A stretch of 11,745 nt of DNA from Desulfobacterales bacterium. Lineage in GTDB: Bacteria > Desulfobacterota > Desulfobacteria > Desulfobacterales > ETH-SRB1. The stretch is from the NCBI GenBank assembly GCA_030669465.1, contig DAOVDN010000009.1, forward strand, positions 1 through 11,745. Reading direction: 5' to 3'. The translations under genes were made by a program, and so were the position numbers. Shown here piece after piece: positions 1-6,524 of this stretch. The notes beneath the pieces were generated by a model. The model saw only the letters and a program-made list of their open reading frames with translations. It did no database searches and was not told the DNA's origin. Every line of letters starts with the position of its first letter. The first letter of the stretch is position 1.

Positions 1-520
1 GCACAACATTGAAAATGCTTCTGCAGCAGCGCTGGCAGCGATAGCTGCCGGAGGGACTATAGAAGGAATACAATCTGCTCTGAATAATTTCCAGGGCCTC
101 CCTCACAGGCTTGAGCATGTGGCCACTATAAATAACGTCGGATATTTTGACGATTCAAAGGCTACAAACGTAAATGCAGTGGCAAGGGCTCTTGAAACTT
201 TTAGCGAACCAGTAATCCTGATTATGGGGGGAAGGTGCAAAGGCGGCGACTATCATCTGCTAAATGATCTTGTACAAAAACATACAAAAGAACTCATTCT
301 TATGGGGGAAGCAAAGGAAGATATAAAATCCGCTCTTGGGCGCATTAAACCGACAAAAACCGTATCTACGATGGAGGATGCAGTTTTTCAGGCATATCAT
401 GCGGCAGCACCCGGGGATGTTGTGCTATTGTCTCCGGCCTGTTCGAGCTTTGACATGTACGGCAGCTATGCAGAGCGGGGAGAAGTTTTCCGCAAAGCAG
501 TTAACAGTCTTATACTATGA
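1..520 (+). CDS. murD: UDP-N-acetylmuramoylalanine--D-glutamate ligase, C-terminal part (5' end outside window)
   Basis: MurD adds D-glutamate to UDP-MurNAc-L-Ala in the cytoplasm, using ATP. Only the last 172 codons are here; the first complete codon is at position 2 and the TGA stop at 518-520. The visible part opens with HNIENASAA, the Mur-ligase hinge and substrate region, followed by LPHRLEHV and then FDDSKATN, which carries the Ser/Lys/Thr/Asn residues typical of the MurD C-terminal domain. A GGRCKGGDY stretch stands where most MurDs read GGxDKGxD, so the usual Asp is Cys here. Near the end, SPACSSFDMYGSYAERGEVF matches the family signature. A GTG at 119 gives a shorter open frame, but it lies in the middle of conserved MurD sequence and is not a start. 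The position immediately before ftsW is the usual dcw order. Identification is secure; the N-terminal and ATP-binding central domains cannot be assessed. Confidence 0.96.
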   Translation, partial: HNIENASAAALAAIAAGGTIEGIQSALNNFQGLPHRLEHVATINNVGYFDDSKATNVNAVARALETFSEPVILIMGGRCKGGDYHLLNDLVQKHTKELILMGEAKEDIKSALGRIKPTKTVSTMEDAVFQAYHAAAPGDVVLLSPACSSFDMYGSYAERGEVFRKAVNSLIL

Positions 521-573
521 ACGGCCACAAATTGCGTTCTTTGAATTACCTAAGAATTGCAAAGAAGAATTAA

Positions 574-651
574 ACCACGAAGGACACGAAGACCACGAAG
601 ACCAAAGTTGGAAAATGATTTTAACTTCGTGTTCTTCGTGCTCTTTGTGGT
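574..651. repeat. Inverted array of 9-nt repeats between murD and ftsW
   Basis: The left arm is three 9-nt units (ACCACGAAG, GACACGAAG, ACCACGAAG; 574-600) plus a partial ACCAAAG. The right arm is three units of the reverse complement (CTTCGTGTT, CTTCGTGCT, CTTTGTGGT; 625-651). Paired, they form an imperfect stem of about 27 bp with a loop at 601-624. The rest of the 521-701 gap shows no gene. I recall similar ACCACGAAG-type repeats as common intergenic elements in other bacterial genomes, but could not search. In the transcript this would be a large hairpin ahead of ftsW; no T-run follows, so a classical terminator is not supported. Confidence 0.8.
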
Positions 652-701
652 GAAAAAAACATGAGTAAAAAAATCGCAAATTATTAGTGTTCCAGAGTGA
701 A

Positions 702-1814
702 ATGAAAAAAGAACTGTCAAGAAAAAATCAGCAATCAGGATACGATATCAGCCTCCTCTTTTCTGTCCTCTTTCTGGCAGGCATAGGAATTGTGATGATC
801 TACAGCGCAAGCTTTGCTCTTGCCTTGAAGAAATTTGGAACCGAGTACTATTTTTTAAAAAAACAGGTGCTTTTTGCCCTGGTTGGTATTTTTGTTCTGG
901 TTGGTTTCAGACATATTCCTTATAGATTTTTTCGTTTTTTGACATATCCGGTTCTTATTCTTGCGCTTGTTTTCCTTATTGCAATCGAAGTTTCCGGGTT
1001 TGGATATTCTGCGGGCGGCTCGGCACGATGGCTTCGATTCGGAAGCTTTGGTTTTCAACCTTCCGAATTTGCACGTTTTGCTCTGGTGATCTATCTGGCA
1101 TACTCTATGAGCAAAAAAATAGACAAACTTCGAAGATTTGATATTGGCTTTCTGCCCCATATTCTGGTGCTCATTGTGTTTGCCGCACTGATAATTCGCC
1201 AGCCTGATTTTGGTTCAGTAGTTATTCTTGGAGCCATTGCATGGATTATGCTTTTTGTCGGCGGAGTGCCCATTTTGCACCTGTTGTCACCGCTACTCAT
1301 TATACTGCCTGTTGCATGCTATTTTATTGTCAGTGCATCATATCGTATCAGACGTATCATGAGTTTCTGGGATCCGTGGAAGTATTCAACAGATGAAGGC
1401 TACCAGATAATCCATTCCCTCATGGCTTTTGGCACAGGAGGAATCAGGGGAACCGGAATCGGACAGAGTTATCAGAAGCTGTTCTATCTTCCTGAACCAC
1501 ATACTGATTTTATCTTTTCAGTCATCGGAGAGGAACTCGGGCTTTTTGGCGTTCTTTCTATCCTGGGGCTTTATTCTATTATCTTGTGGAGAGGGATCAG
1601 CATCGCCAGAACCGCCGGAGATGCTTTTGGATCATTTCTAGCTATAGGACTTACAACAGCAATAGGTCTTCAGGTTTGCATTAATATGGGTGTTGCTCTC
1701 GGACTTTTGCCGACCAAGGGACTCACCCTGCCGTTTCTCAGTTACGGCGGCACATCCCTTTTGTTTAATATGGCATCCATTGGGATACTGATGAACATAG
1801 GAACGTCAAGATGA
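702..1814 (+). CDS. ftsW: Septal peptidoglycan glycosyltransferase FtsW (SEDS family)
   Basis: FtsW polymerises lipid II into septal glycan strands together with its partner PBP (FtsI) in the inner membrane. The ATG at 702 gives 371 aa, close to the family norm. A GTG at 687 would add five residues (MFQSE). Neither start has a strong ribosome site; AGAG at 694-697 slightly favours 702. The protein is a chain of hydrophobic segments consistent with about ten membrane passes. Counting from the 687 start, recognisable motifs are QPSEFAR (124-130), RQPDFG (171-176), the GYQIIHSLMAFGTGG loop from 238, and KLFYLPEPHTDFIF from 264. In that last motif Asp274 matches the essential SEDS aspartate. LPTKGLTLPFLSYGGTSL (341-358) closes the conserved core. 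RodA is the main alternative, but the position between murD and murG identifies FtsW. The stop overlaps the murG ATG (ATGA). Confidence 0.96.
   Translation: MKKELSRKNQQSGYDISLLFSVLFLAGIGIVMIYSASFALALKKFGTEYYFLKKQVLFALVGIFVLVGFRHIPYRFFRFLTYPVLILALVFLIAIEVSGFGYSAGGSARWLRFGSFGFQPSEFARFALVIYLAYSMSKKIDKLRRFDIGFLPHILVLIVFAALIIRQPDFGSVVILGAIAWIMLFVGGVPILHLLSPLLIILPVACYFIVSASYRIRRIMSFWDPWKYSTDEGYQIIHSLMAFGTGGIRGTGIGQSYQKLFYLPEPHTDFIFSVIGEELGLFGVLSILGLYSIILWRGISIARTAGDAFGSFLAIGLTTAIGLQVCINMGVALGLLPTKGLTLPFLSYGGTSLLFNMASIGILMNIGTSR
1799..1802 (+). promoter_or_regulatory. Ribosome binding site for the upstream murG start
   Basis: AGGA lies eight bases before the ATG at 1811, inside the 3' end of ftsW. 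It supports translational coupling of murG to ftsW and competes with the alternative site AAAGG (1843-1847), which serves the ATG at 1853 and would be buried in the hairpin stem. Confidence 0.5.
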
Positions 1815-2953
1815 GAGACCTTTGCAAAATTGAGCATTTTTCAAAGGTCTCGATGAAAGCGCAAAGTGCTCTGCGCATTTTAATAGCAGGTGGTGGCACA
1901 GGCGGCCATCTTTTCCCTGGAATCGCTATTGCAGAGGCTTTTTTGGAGAAAGACCCGAAAAACAGGGTGTTATTCGTCAGCGCGGGCAATCCATTTGAAC
2001 TTTCTGTTCTTTCAAAGAAAGGTTTTGAGCATAGATCTATTACAGTGGAAGGAATCAAGGAACGTGGATTATTAAACCAGGCTATTTCGATTTTAAAAAT
2101 ACCAAAAGGTATATTTGAATCTCTCCTGATTCTGAAAGAATTCAAACCGGATCTTGTGGTCGGCATTGGCAGCTATTCTGCAGGGCCGGTAGTTGTAGGT
2201 GCATGGCTTCTGGGTATCAAAATTGTTCTTCATGAGCAGAATATTATGCCGGGAATTACAAACCGTATTCTATCCTGTATTGCTGAAAGGATATATGTTT
2301 CGTTCAAAAGCACTAAAGCAAGTTTTAACCCAAAAAAGGTCTGTGTTGCAGGAAATCCGGTGCGGAGAGAGATTTTGCAATATGCGAAAGAGCGATCCGA
2401 AAACCTTCCCTTTACAGTTCTGATCATAGGGGGGAGCCATGGCGCTCACAGTATAAATATGGCTGTTATGGATGCTCTGAAACATATAAAAGAAAAAGAT
2501 AAGTTTTTCTTTGTGCATCAGACAGGATCTGTTGATGAAAAAATGGTAAAAAACAGATACATGAGTCATGGCTTTTCATGCGCTGTCAAAGCTTTTTTCA
2601 ATGATATGGCAGAGCAATACCAACAGTGTGATCTTGTTATATGCAGGGCGGGCGCAACCACACTGGCAGAAGTTACGGCTGTCGGAAAGGGAGTTATTTT
2701 CGTTCCGTATCCTTTTGCTGCTGATAATCACCAGGTTTTAAATGCACGCACACTTACAAATGCCGGAGCTGCAGAAATGATTCTTCAAAAAGATCTCAGC
2801 GGCAGAGCTCTTGCCAAAAGAATCGAATACTATTCATCAAACCCGGATGCTCTTTATCTTATGGCATCCAGGGCAAAGAATCTTGGCAGACCAGATGCAG
2901 CAAAGGCAATTGTAGATGACTGTTATAAGTTAATGATCGGAAACCTTAATTAG
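1811..2953 (+). CDS. murG: UDP-GlcNAc:undecaprenyl-PP-MurNAc-pentapeptide GlcNAc transferase
   Basis: MurG transfers GlcNAc to lipid I to make lipid II on the cytoplasmic face of the inner membrane. The 380-aa frame has the GT-B glycosyltransferase plan. The N-terminal lobe carries GGGTGGH (27-33), whose His is the expected catalytic residue, and HEQN (141-144). The C-terminal lobe carries GNPVR (181-185), GGSHGAHSIN (207-216), the UDP-GlcNAc site CRAGATTLAE (278-287) and PFAADNHQ (301-308). The ATG at 1811 overlaps the ftsW stop as ATGA and has AGGA eight bases upstream (1799-1802). An ATG at 1853 would give 366 aa, nearer the usual 355-365, and would remove the 14 residues encoded by a hairpin repeat (1815-1851). 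Both starts are plausible. I chose 1811 for its ribosome site and overlap, but the first 14 residues look like added sequence rather than conserved MurG. Confidence 0.96.
   Translation: MRDLCKIEHFSKVSMKAQSALRILIAGGGTGGHLFPGIAIAEAFLEKDPKNRVLFVSAGNPFELSVLSKKGFEHRSITVEGIKERGLLNQAISILKIPKGIFESLLILKEFKPDLVVGIGSYSAGPVVVGAWLLGIKIVLHEQNIMPGITNRILSCIAERIYVSFKSTKASFNPKKVCVAGNPVRREILQYAKERSENLPFTVLIIGGSHGAHSINMAVMDALKHIKEKDKFFFVHQTGSVDEKMVKNRYMSHGFSCAVKAFFNDMAEQYQQCDLVICRAGATTLAEVTAVGKGVIFVPYPFAADNHQVLNARTLTNAGAAEMILQKDLSGRALAKRIEYYSSNPDALYLMASRAKNLGRPDAAKAIVDDCYKLMIGNLN
1815..1851. repeat. Perfectly placed hairpin element at the ftsW-murG junction
   Basis: GAGACCTTTG (1815-1824) pairs with CAAAGGTCTC (1842-1851). 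After one C/T mismatch the stem continues for five more A-T pairs around a five-base loop (1831-1835), about 16 positions in all. It starts on the base after the ftsW TGA and ends one base before an in-frame ATG (1853) of murG. The AAAGG that could serve that ATG as ribosome site (1843-1847) lies inside the right arm. It may be a dispersed palindromic element inserted between the two genes. If the ATG at 1811 is used, it is translated as the murG N-terminus. Confidence 0.8.
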
Positions 2954-2985
2954 TAAATCGGGGCTTGGTTCTAATCATAGTCAAA

Positions 2986-3078
2986 ATTGTCGATCTCCGG
3001 ATTGTCGATTGATGATTGTCGATCCCCGGATTGTCGATTGTCGATTGTCGATTGTCGATTGATGATTGATGATTGAAG
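2986..3078. repeat. Heptamer array (ATTGTCG / ATTGATG units), left arm
   Basis: Seven-nt units run ATTGTCG, ATCTCCG plus one G, ATTGTCG, ATTGATG, ATTGTCG, ATCCCCG plus one G, then four ATTGTCG (3030-3057), two ATTGATG (3058-3071) and ATTGAAG (3072-3078). The two inserted G bases reset the phase after each C-rich unit, giving a higher-order pattern. It begins 33 nt after the murG stop. The remaining intergenic bases (2954-2985) show nothing recognisable. Confidence 0.9.
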
Positions 3079-3127
3079 CTATTCTATTAATTTTATAAAA
3101 AAGACAGAGCGAAGCGATTCCACAAAT

Positions 3128-3155
3128 CATCAATCATCAATCGACAATCATCAAT
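3128..3155. repeat. Heptamer array in inverted orientation, right arm, directly before murC
   Basis: Four units CATCAAT, CATCAAT, CGACAAT and CATCAAT are the reverse complements of the ATTGATG and ATTGTCG units at 2986-3078. The arms can pair across an AT-rich 49-nt spacer (3079-3127). The array ends eight bases before the murC ATG, so the fold-back would occupy the murC translation-initiation region. The bases before that ATG contain no Shine-Dalgarno match. Confidence 0.85.
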
Positions 3156-3163
3156 CTTTTGTT

Positions 3164-4543
3164 ATGTATCTTAAAAAATATCACATACATTTTGTCGGGA
3201 TAGGCGGTATCGGAATGAGCGGTATTGCCGAGCTCCTTCTAAACCTTGGCTACAAGGTGTCAGGATCCGACATAAAATCGTCAGGCATTACCGAGCGTCT
3301 GAAGGGTCTTGGCGGTATTATATTTAAAGGACATTCCGAAAAGCAGATACAGGGAGCTGATGTTGTTGTAACATCATCTGCAGTCGGCCCTGAGAACGTG
3401 GAAGTTGCTGCAGCCGGACATGCATCAATTCCTGTAATACCAAGAGCTGAAATGCTCGCAGAACTTATGCGTTTAAAGTACAGTGTGGCGGTTGCCGGTG
3501 CGCACGGTAAAACTTCTACCACGTCGATAATCGCATCTGTTCTGGGTAAAGGCGGCCTCGATCCTACAGTGGTTATTGGAGGAAAACTCAAAAGCATAGG
3601 TTCTAATGCACTTCTTGGCCGGGGAGATTTTATCGTAGCTGAAGCAGATGAAAGCGACGGCTCTTTTCTGAAAATGTCTCCCACCATAGCAGTGGTAACT
3701 AATATAGACAGAGAACATCTCGATTTTTACCAGGACTTAAGCTCTATAAAAGAAACTTTTCTAAGCTTCATAGATCGCATACCTTTTTACGGTCTTGCCG
3801 TGCTCTGCCTGGATAACGAGCCAATACAGGATATTATCCCAAAAATAAGGAAACGCTTTACCACCTATGGCATGAGCGCCCAGGCCGATCTTCAGGCAAG
3901 GGATGTGGTGTTTGAGGGGCAAAAGAGCAGATTCCGCCTCTATCGCATGGGAAAGATGCTGGGAGAGATCAGACTGAATCTTCCTGGTATTCATAGCGTT
4001 TACAACTCCATGGCGAGCATCGCTGTGGGGATTGAGCTCGATATCCCCTTCGATACAATTAAATGCGCTCTTAAGACTGCTGAAGGGGTTCAGCGCAGAC
4101 TGGAGATCAAAGGAGAGATAAGCGGTATTACGGTTGTGGACGACTATGGTCATCATCCTACTGAGATCAAAACCACATTGTCCGCTATCAATGCAAGCTG
4201 GCCAGGCAGGCGTAAGGTTGTGGTTTTTCAACCCCATCGCCACACCAGAACCAGGGCGCTCTTTGATGATTTTACACGTGCATTCTACCAGTCGGATCTG
4301 CTTGTAGTTCTTCCGATCTATGCGGCCGGAGAAAAGAAGATAAAAGGGATAACCAGCCAGGCCCTATGCGAAGGAATCAGGACGCATGGTCACAAAGAGG
4401 TCGTCTACAAGGAAGATTTTAAAGAGGCTGTTTTTCATTTGAAAGAAGTATTAAAAGAAGGAGATATCCTGCTTACCCTGGGCGCAGGGAATGTGTGGAG
4501 GGTTGGGGAAGAGATGATGGAAGAGCTCAAAGCTGAAAGCTGA
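3164..4543 (+). CDS. murC: UDP-N-acetylmuramate--L-alanine ligase
   Basis: MurC joins L-Ala to UDP-MurNAc, the first amino acid of the stem peptide, using ATP in the cytoplasm. The 459-aa product has the three Mur-ligase domains. The N-terminal UDP-binding fold reads [18 protein letters not shown] (9-26). The central ATPase has GAHGKTST (112-119; the second residue is Ala where Thr is common), EADESDGSF (160-168) and [10 protein letters not shown] (180-189). Substrate and hinge motifs follow: LPGIHSVYN (273-281) and RRLE (311-314). The C-terminal domain carries DDYGHHPTE (326-334) and FQPHRHTRT (355-363), both diagnostic of MurC rather than MurD, MurE or MurF. The ATG at 3164 sits at the natural N-terminus but has no visible ribosome site and is preceded by heptamer repeats. 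The last few codons and the TGA stop lie inside a second heptamer array, so the extreme C-terminus (LKAES) is repeat-encoded. Confidence 0.97.
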   Translation: MYLKKYHIHFVGIGGIGMSGIAELLLNLGYKVSGSDIKSSGITERLKGLGGIIFKGHSEKQIQGADVVVTSSAVGPENVEVAAAGHASIPVIPRAEMLAELMRLKYSVAVAGAHGKTSTTSIIASVLGKGGLDPTVVIGGKLKSIGSNALLGRGDFIVAEADESDGSFLKMSPTIAVVTNIDREHLDFYQDLSSIKETFLSFIDRIPFYGLAVLCLDNEPIQDIIPKIRKRFTTYGMSAQADLQARDVVFEGQKSRFRLYRMGKMLGEIRLNLPGIHSVYNSMASIAVGIELDIPFDTIKCALKTAEGVQRRLEIKGEISGITVVDDYGHHPTEIKTTLSAINASWPGRRKVVVFQPHRHTRTRALFDDFTRAFYQSDLLVVLPIYAAGEKKIKGITSQALCEGIRTHGHKEVVYKEDFKEAVFHLKEVLKEGDILLTLGAGNVWRVGEEMMEELKAES

Positions 4544-4683
4544 AAGCTGAAAGCTCAAAGCTGAAAGCAAAAGAAGCTCAAAGCTGAAAGCTCAAAGCTG
4601 AAAGCAACCAGCAACCAGCAACCAGCAACGAGCAACCAGCAACGAGCAACCAGTAACCAGCAACCATTAACCAGCAACGAGCA
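4525..4683. repeat. Heptamer array joining murC to murB (GCTGAAA units changing to GCAACCA units)
   Basis: From 4525 there are six units of GCTSAAA type (4525-4566), one 9-nt irregular unit (4567-4575), four more GCTSAAA units (4576-4603), then eleven units of GCAACCA/GCAACGA type with two variants, GTAACCA and TTAACCA (4604-4680), and a final GCA. Except at the 9-nt unit the phase is kept, even where the unit sequence changes at 4604. The array begins in the last codons of murC, supplies its TGA stop, and ends on the base before the murB ATG. Nothing else fits in the gap. Confidence 0.95.
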
Positions 4684-5637
4684 ATGCTTGATCCTGATTC
4701 AAAAAAATGGCTTGCAAGCCTTTTTGGCAAGAGCGTCAAATTCGACGAGCCGATGTCCGGGCACACATCTTTACGTGTCGGCGGACCTGCAGAGGCATAT
4801 GTTGTGCTTGAAAGACCTGAAGAACTGGTAAAGCTTATTAACTGGTCCCGTCAAAAAGGACTTTTATACCTGATAGTCGGTGACGGCACAAACCTTCTTG
4901 TAAAGGACGGAGGCATAAGCGGGATTGTAATTACCCTGACAGGGGCTTTTAAAAAAATCATTCAAACAGGCGCTGGAACGGATGATGTTATTGTCACAGC
5001 TATGGCCGGTGTCAGGATGCAGGCCCTTTGCAGGTTTGCCATAGAGAGAGGTCTTGAAGGAATGAATTTTGCCCTTGGCATTCCCGGTAGTGTGGGAGGA
5101 GGCATTATGATGAATGCCGGAACCGTGTATGGGTCGATGGAAGACGTCATTGACTCAATAAATGTTCTGCTGCCGACCGGCCGGATCAAAAGAATTAAAA
5201 GAAAAGATCTGGATTTCGATTACAGGAAGCTTTCATGGGACAAGAAAAAAAATGAGGTGGGCGGGCTGGAAGGAGAACCGATTATATTAGAGGGCTGCTT
5301 TTGCCTGCATCCTTCAGATCCACAAAGATTGAAAAAAGAAGCCGAAGCAATCCTGAAACTTAGAAAAAAAACACAGCCGGCAGGCTCTCTAACTGCGGGA
5401 TGTTTTTTTAAAAATCCCACAATCGGAAAAACAGCGGGCGAACTTATTGAACTGGCCGGACTTAAGGGAGAGCGGATAGGCGGAGCAAAAATTTCATGTA
5501 AACACGCCAATTTCATCATAAACGCGGGCAGAGCATCGGCTGCCGACATACTTGCGTTAATGGAACTTGTTCAGGAAAGAGTATCAAAAATATTCAACAT
5601 AGATCTGGAGACAGAGGTTAAAATTGTTGGAGCATAA
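4684..5637 (+). CDS. murB: UDP-N-acetylenolpyruvoylglucosamine reductase
   Basis: MurB reduces UDP-GlcNAc-enolpyruvate to UDP-MurNAc with NADPH and FAD in the cytoplasm. The 317-aa product begins near TSLRVGGPAEAYV (28-40) and has the FAD-binding GDGTNLLVKDGG (66-77), the long glycine-rich motif beginning GMNFALGIPGSVGGG at 126, and DFDYRKLSW (177-185). The catalytic segment reads AGCFFKNP (238-245). The acid that donates a proton to the substrate in the family aligns with Ser in E. coli (GSFFKNP); here it is Cys240. The second catalytic acid fits Glu311 in LETEVKIVG. Length and the short C-terminal region look like a type II MurB, but I did not align it. The ATG at 4684 follows a heptamer array directly and has only a poor GAG (4679-4681) as ribosome site. 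An in-frame TAA at 4654 rules out a much earlier start. The last 14 nt overlap ftsQ. Confidence 0.96.
   Translation: MLDPDSKKWLASLFGKSVKFDEPMSGHTSLRVGGPAEAYVVLERPEELVKLINWSRQKGLLYLIVGDGTNLLVKDGGISGIVITLTGAFKKIIQTGAGTDDVIVTAMAGVRMQALCRFAIERGLEGMNFALGIPGSVGGGIMMNAGTVYGSMEDVIDSINVLLPTGRIKRIKRKDLDFDYRKLSWDKKKNEVGGLEGEPIILEGCFCLHPSDPQRLKKEAEAILKLRKKTQPAGSLTAGCFFKNPTIGKTAGELIELAGLKGERIGGAKISCKHANFIINAGRASAADILALMELVQERVSKIFNIDLETEVKIVGA
5613..5617 (+). promoter_or_regulatory. Ribosome binding site deciding the TTG start of ftsQ
   Basis: AGAGG inside the end of murB lies six bases before the TTG at 5624 (nine before the TTG at 5627). No ATG is available until codon 33, inside the predicted membrane segment, so this site is the main argument for the TTG start. 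Confidence 0.55.
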
Positions 5638-6523
5638 GCGTATTCGAAAGAACTATTACAAGAACAGTTGCGCAAAAAGACGTGTCAAAATTATACGACG
5701 TTTTGCTTTCTGTTTAAAAATGATAGCCGGGATTACTGCGCTTTCCTTTATAAGCCTATGTTTTATTTTTGGTTACGATTTTTTTACACAATGTGACTAT
5801 TTCAGAGCTGAAAGCTTAATTGTTGCAGGCAATAACAGACTTTCCGAAAAACAGGTAATAAAGCAGGCGCAAATAAACAAAAGAGTAAATGTTCTTTCCG
5901 TCAATCTTTCAATGACAAGAAAGAGACTGCTGAGACATCCATGGATAGCCGAAGCAGAAGTTGCCAGAAAACTGCCAAATGAAATAGATATCAGAATAAA
6001 AGAGCACAAACCACTTGCCATTCTAGATGTTGGCCGCAAATTTATAATAAATATTCATGGAGAGATATTTAAAGAAAAGTCTGATTCAGACCCTGAGAAT
6101 CTTCCAATCATCAGCGGTTTGGAATTTTCAGACTTGAATATTCCAGGCGAGTCCTATCTGTCTTGCCCGAAGGCTCGTGCCGGCGGGCATGCCCACAGCA
6201 CTCCTTTTGATGCAGTTATGACTGTTTTGCAACTCGGACAAGAGGCTGAAAGTATTCTTCCTAACAGGTTAATAAAAAGAATCCGGGTAGATAGAGAAAT
6301 GGGTCTTACTATTTATATGCCTGATTATGAAATGCCTGATTATGAATCTGGCAGGGTCAAAGCAATAAAGCTGGGATATAATGACTACCCGAACAAGTAT
6401 GACGGGCTTAAAAATGTGCTTTTCTATCTGAATAAAAAGAGTTGTTTTTCGGATTTTGATTCGATCGATCTGAACAACTTAAATCGTATTGTAGTAGGAG
6501 TCGAATCGCATAAGGGGGTTTAA
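5624..6523 (+). CDS. ftsQ: Cell division protein FtsQ (POTRA domain, single-pass membrane protein)
   Basis: FtsQ links the cytoplasmic divisome to periplasmic septal synthesis and binds FtsB/FtsL. The 299-aa frame starts at TTG (5624), overlapping murB by 14 nt. A strongly basic cytoplasmic tail (1-32) is followed by one membrane segment (about 33-54). The periplasmic POTRA domain (about 58-130) includes VAGNNRLSEKQVI and HPWIAEAEVARKLPNEIDI, matching the FtsQ/DivIB pattern. LPIISGL (160-166) starts the beta domain. Two oddities follow. Residues 181-191 come from a GC-rich hairpin sequence unlike the AT-rich surroundings. Residues 232-241 are a tandem MPDYE duplication from a 15-bp direct repeat. 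The next gene, ftsA, starts one base after the stop. FtsQ is poorly conserved, so identity rests on architecture, POTRA motifs and position; together these are convincing. Confidence 0.93.
   Translation: MLEHKRIRKNYYKNSCAKRRVKIIRRFAFCLKMIAGITALSFISLCFIFGYDFFTQCDYFRAESLIVAGNNRLSEKQVIKQAQINKRVNVLSVNLSMTRKRLLRHPWIAEAEVARKLPNEIDIRIKEHKPLAILDVGRKFIINIHGEIFKEKSDSDPENLPIISGLEFSDLNIPGESYLSCPKARAGGHAHSTPFDAVMTVLQLGQEAESILPNRLIKRIRVDREMGLTIYMPDYEMPDYESGRVKAIKLGYNDYPNKYDGLKNVLFYLNKKSCFSDFDSIDLNNLNRIVVGVESHKGV
6165..6194. repeat. GC-rich hairpin / palindrome inside ftsQ
   Basis: GCCCG (6165-6169) pairs with CGGGC (6184-6188) and inner GGC with GCC around a TCGT loop. A second palindrome GGGCATGCCC (6185-6194) overlaps it. 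It encodes CPKARAGGHA in the ftsQ frame and stands out from the AT-rich flanks, so it resembles a palindromic element embedded in frame in the coding region. Confidence 0.5.
6317..6346. repeat. Perfect 15-bp tandem duplication in ftsQ
   Basis: ATGCCTGATTATGAA occurs twice without a gap (6317-6331 and 6332-6346), in frame, encoding MPDYE-MPDYE. Because both copies are identical at the nucleotide level the duplication is probably recent. Confidence 0.9.
6512..6518 (+). promoter_or_regulatory. Ribosome binding site of ftsA
   Basis: AAGGGGG, six bases before the ftsA ATG and within the last ftsQ codons. The same AAGGGGG precedes ftsZ, whereas murC, murB and the radical SAM gene have no comparable site. 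Confidence 0.75.
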
Positions 6524-6524
6524 G

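Noticed and set aside
336..653. Plus-strand open frame of 105 codons
   Set aside because: It overlaps the 3' end of murD in another frame and continues into the 9-nt repeats; its composition is not protein-like.
661..687. Eight-codon leader frame (MSKKIANY) ending one base into the GTG at 687
   Set aside because: No ribosome site and no attenuator logic in the peptide; such short frames arise by chance.
3073..3099. Promoter-like TTGAAG and TATAAA between the heptamer arms
   Set aside because: The spacer is only 15 nt and TTGAAG is part of a repeat unit; AT-rich DNA gives such matches by chance. Left as unproven.
2986..3155. CRISPR array
   Set aside because: The units are seven bases without unique spacers of 25-40 nt, and no cas gene is present. 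The same holds for the arrays at 4525-4683 and 10693-10885.
4578..4766. Minus-strand open frame of 62 codons rich in WLLVAGC
   Set aside because: It is the reverse reading of the GCAACCA heptamers; the period-7 repeat gives a recurrent hydrophobic peptide. No ribosome site, and it runs into the start of murB.
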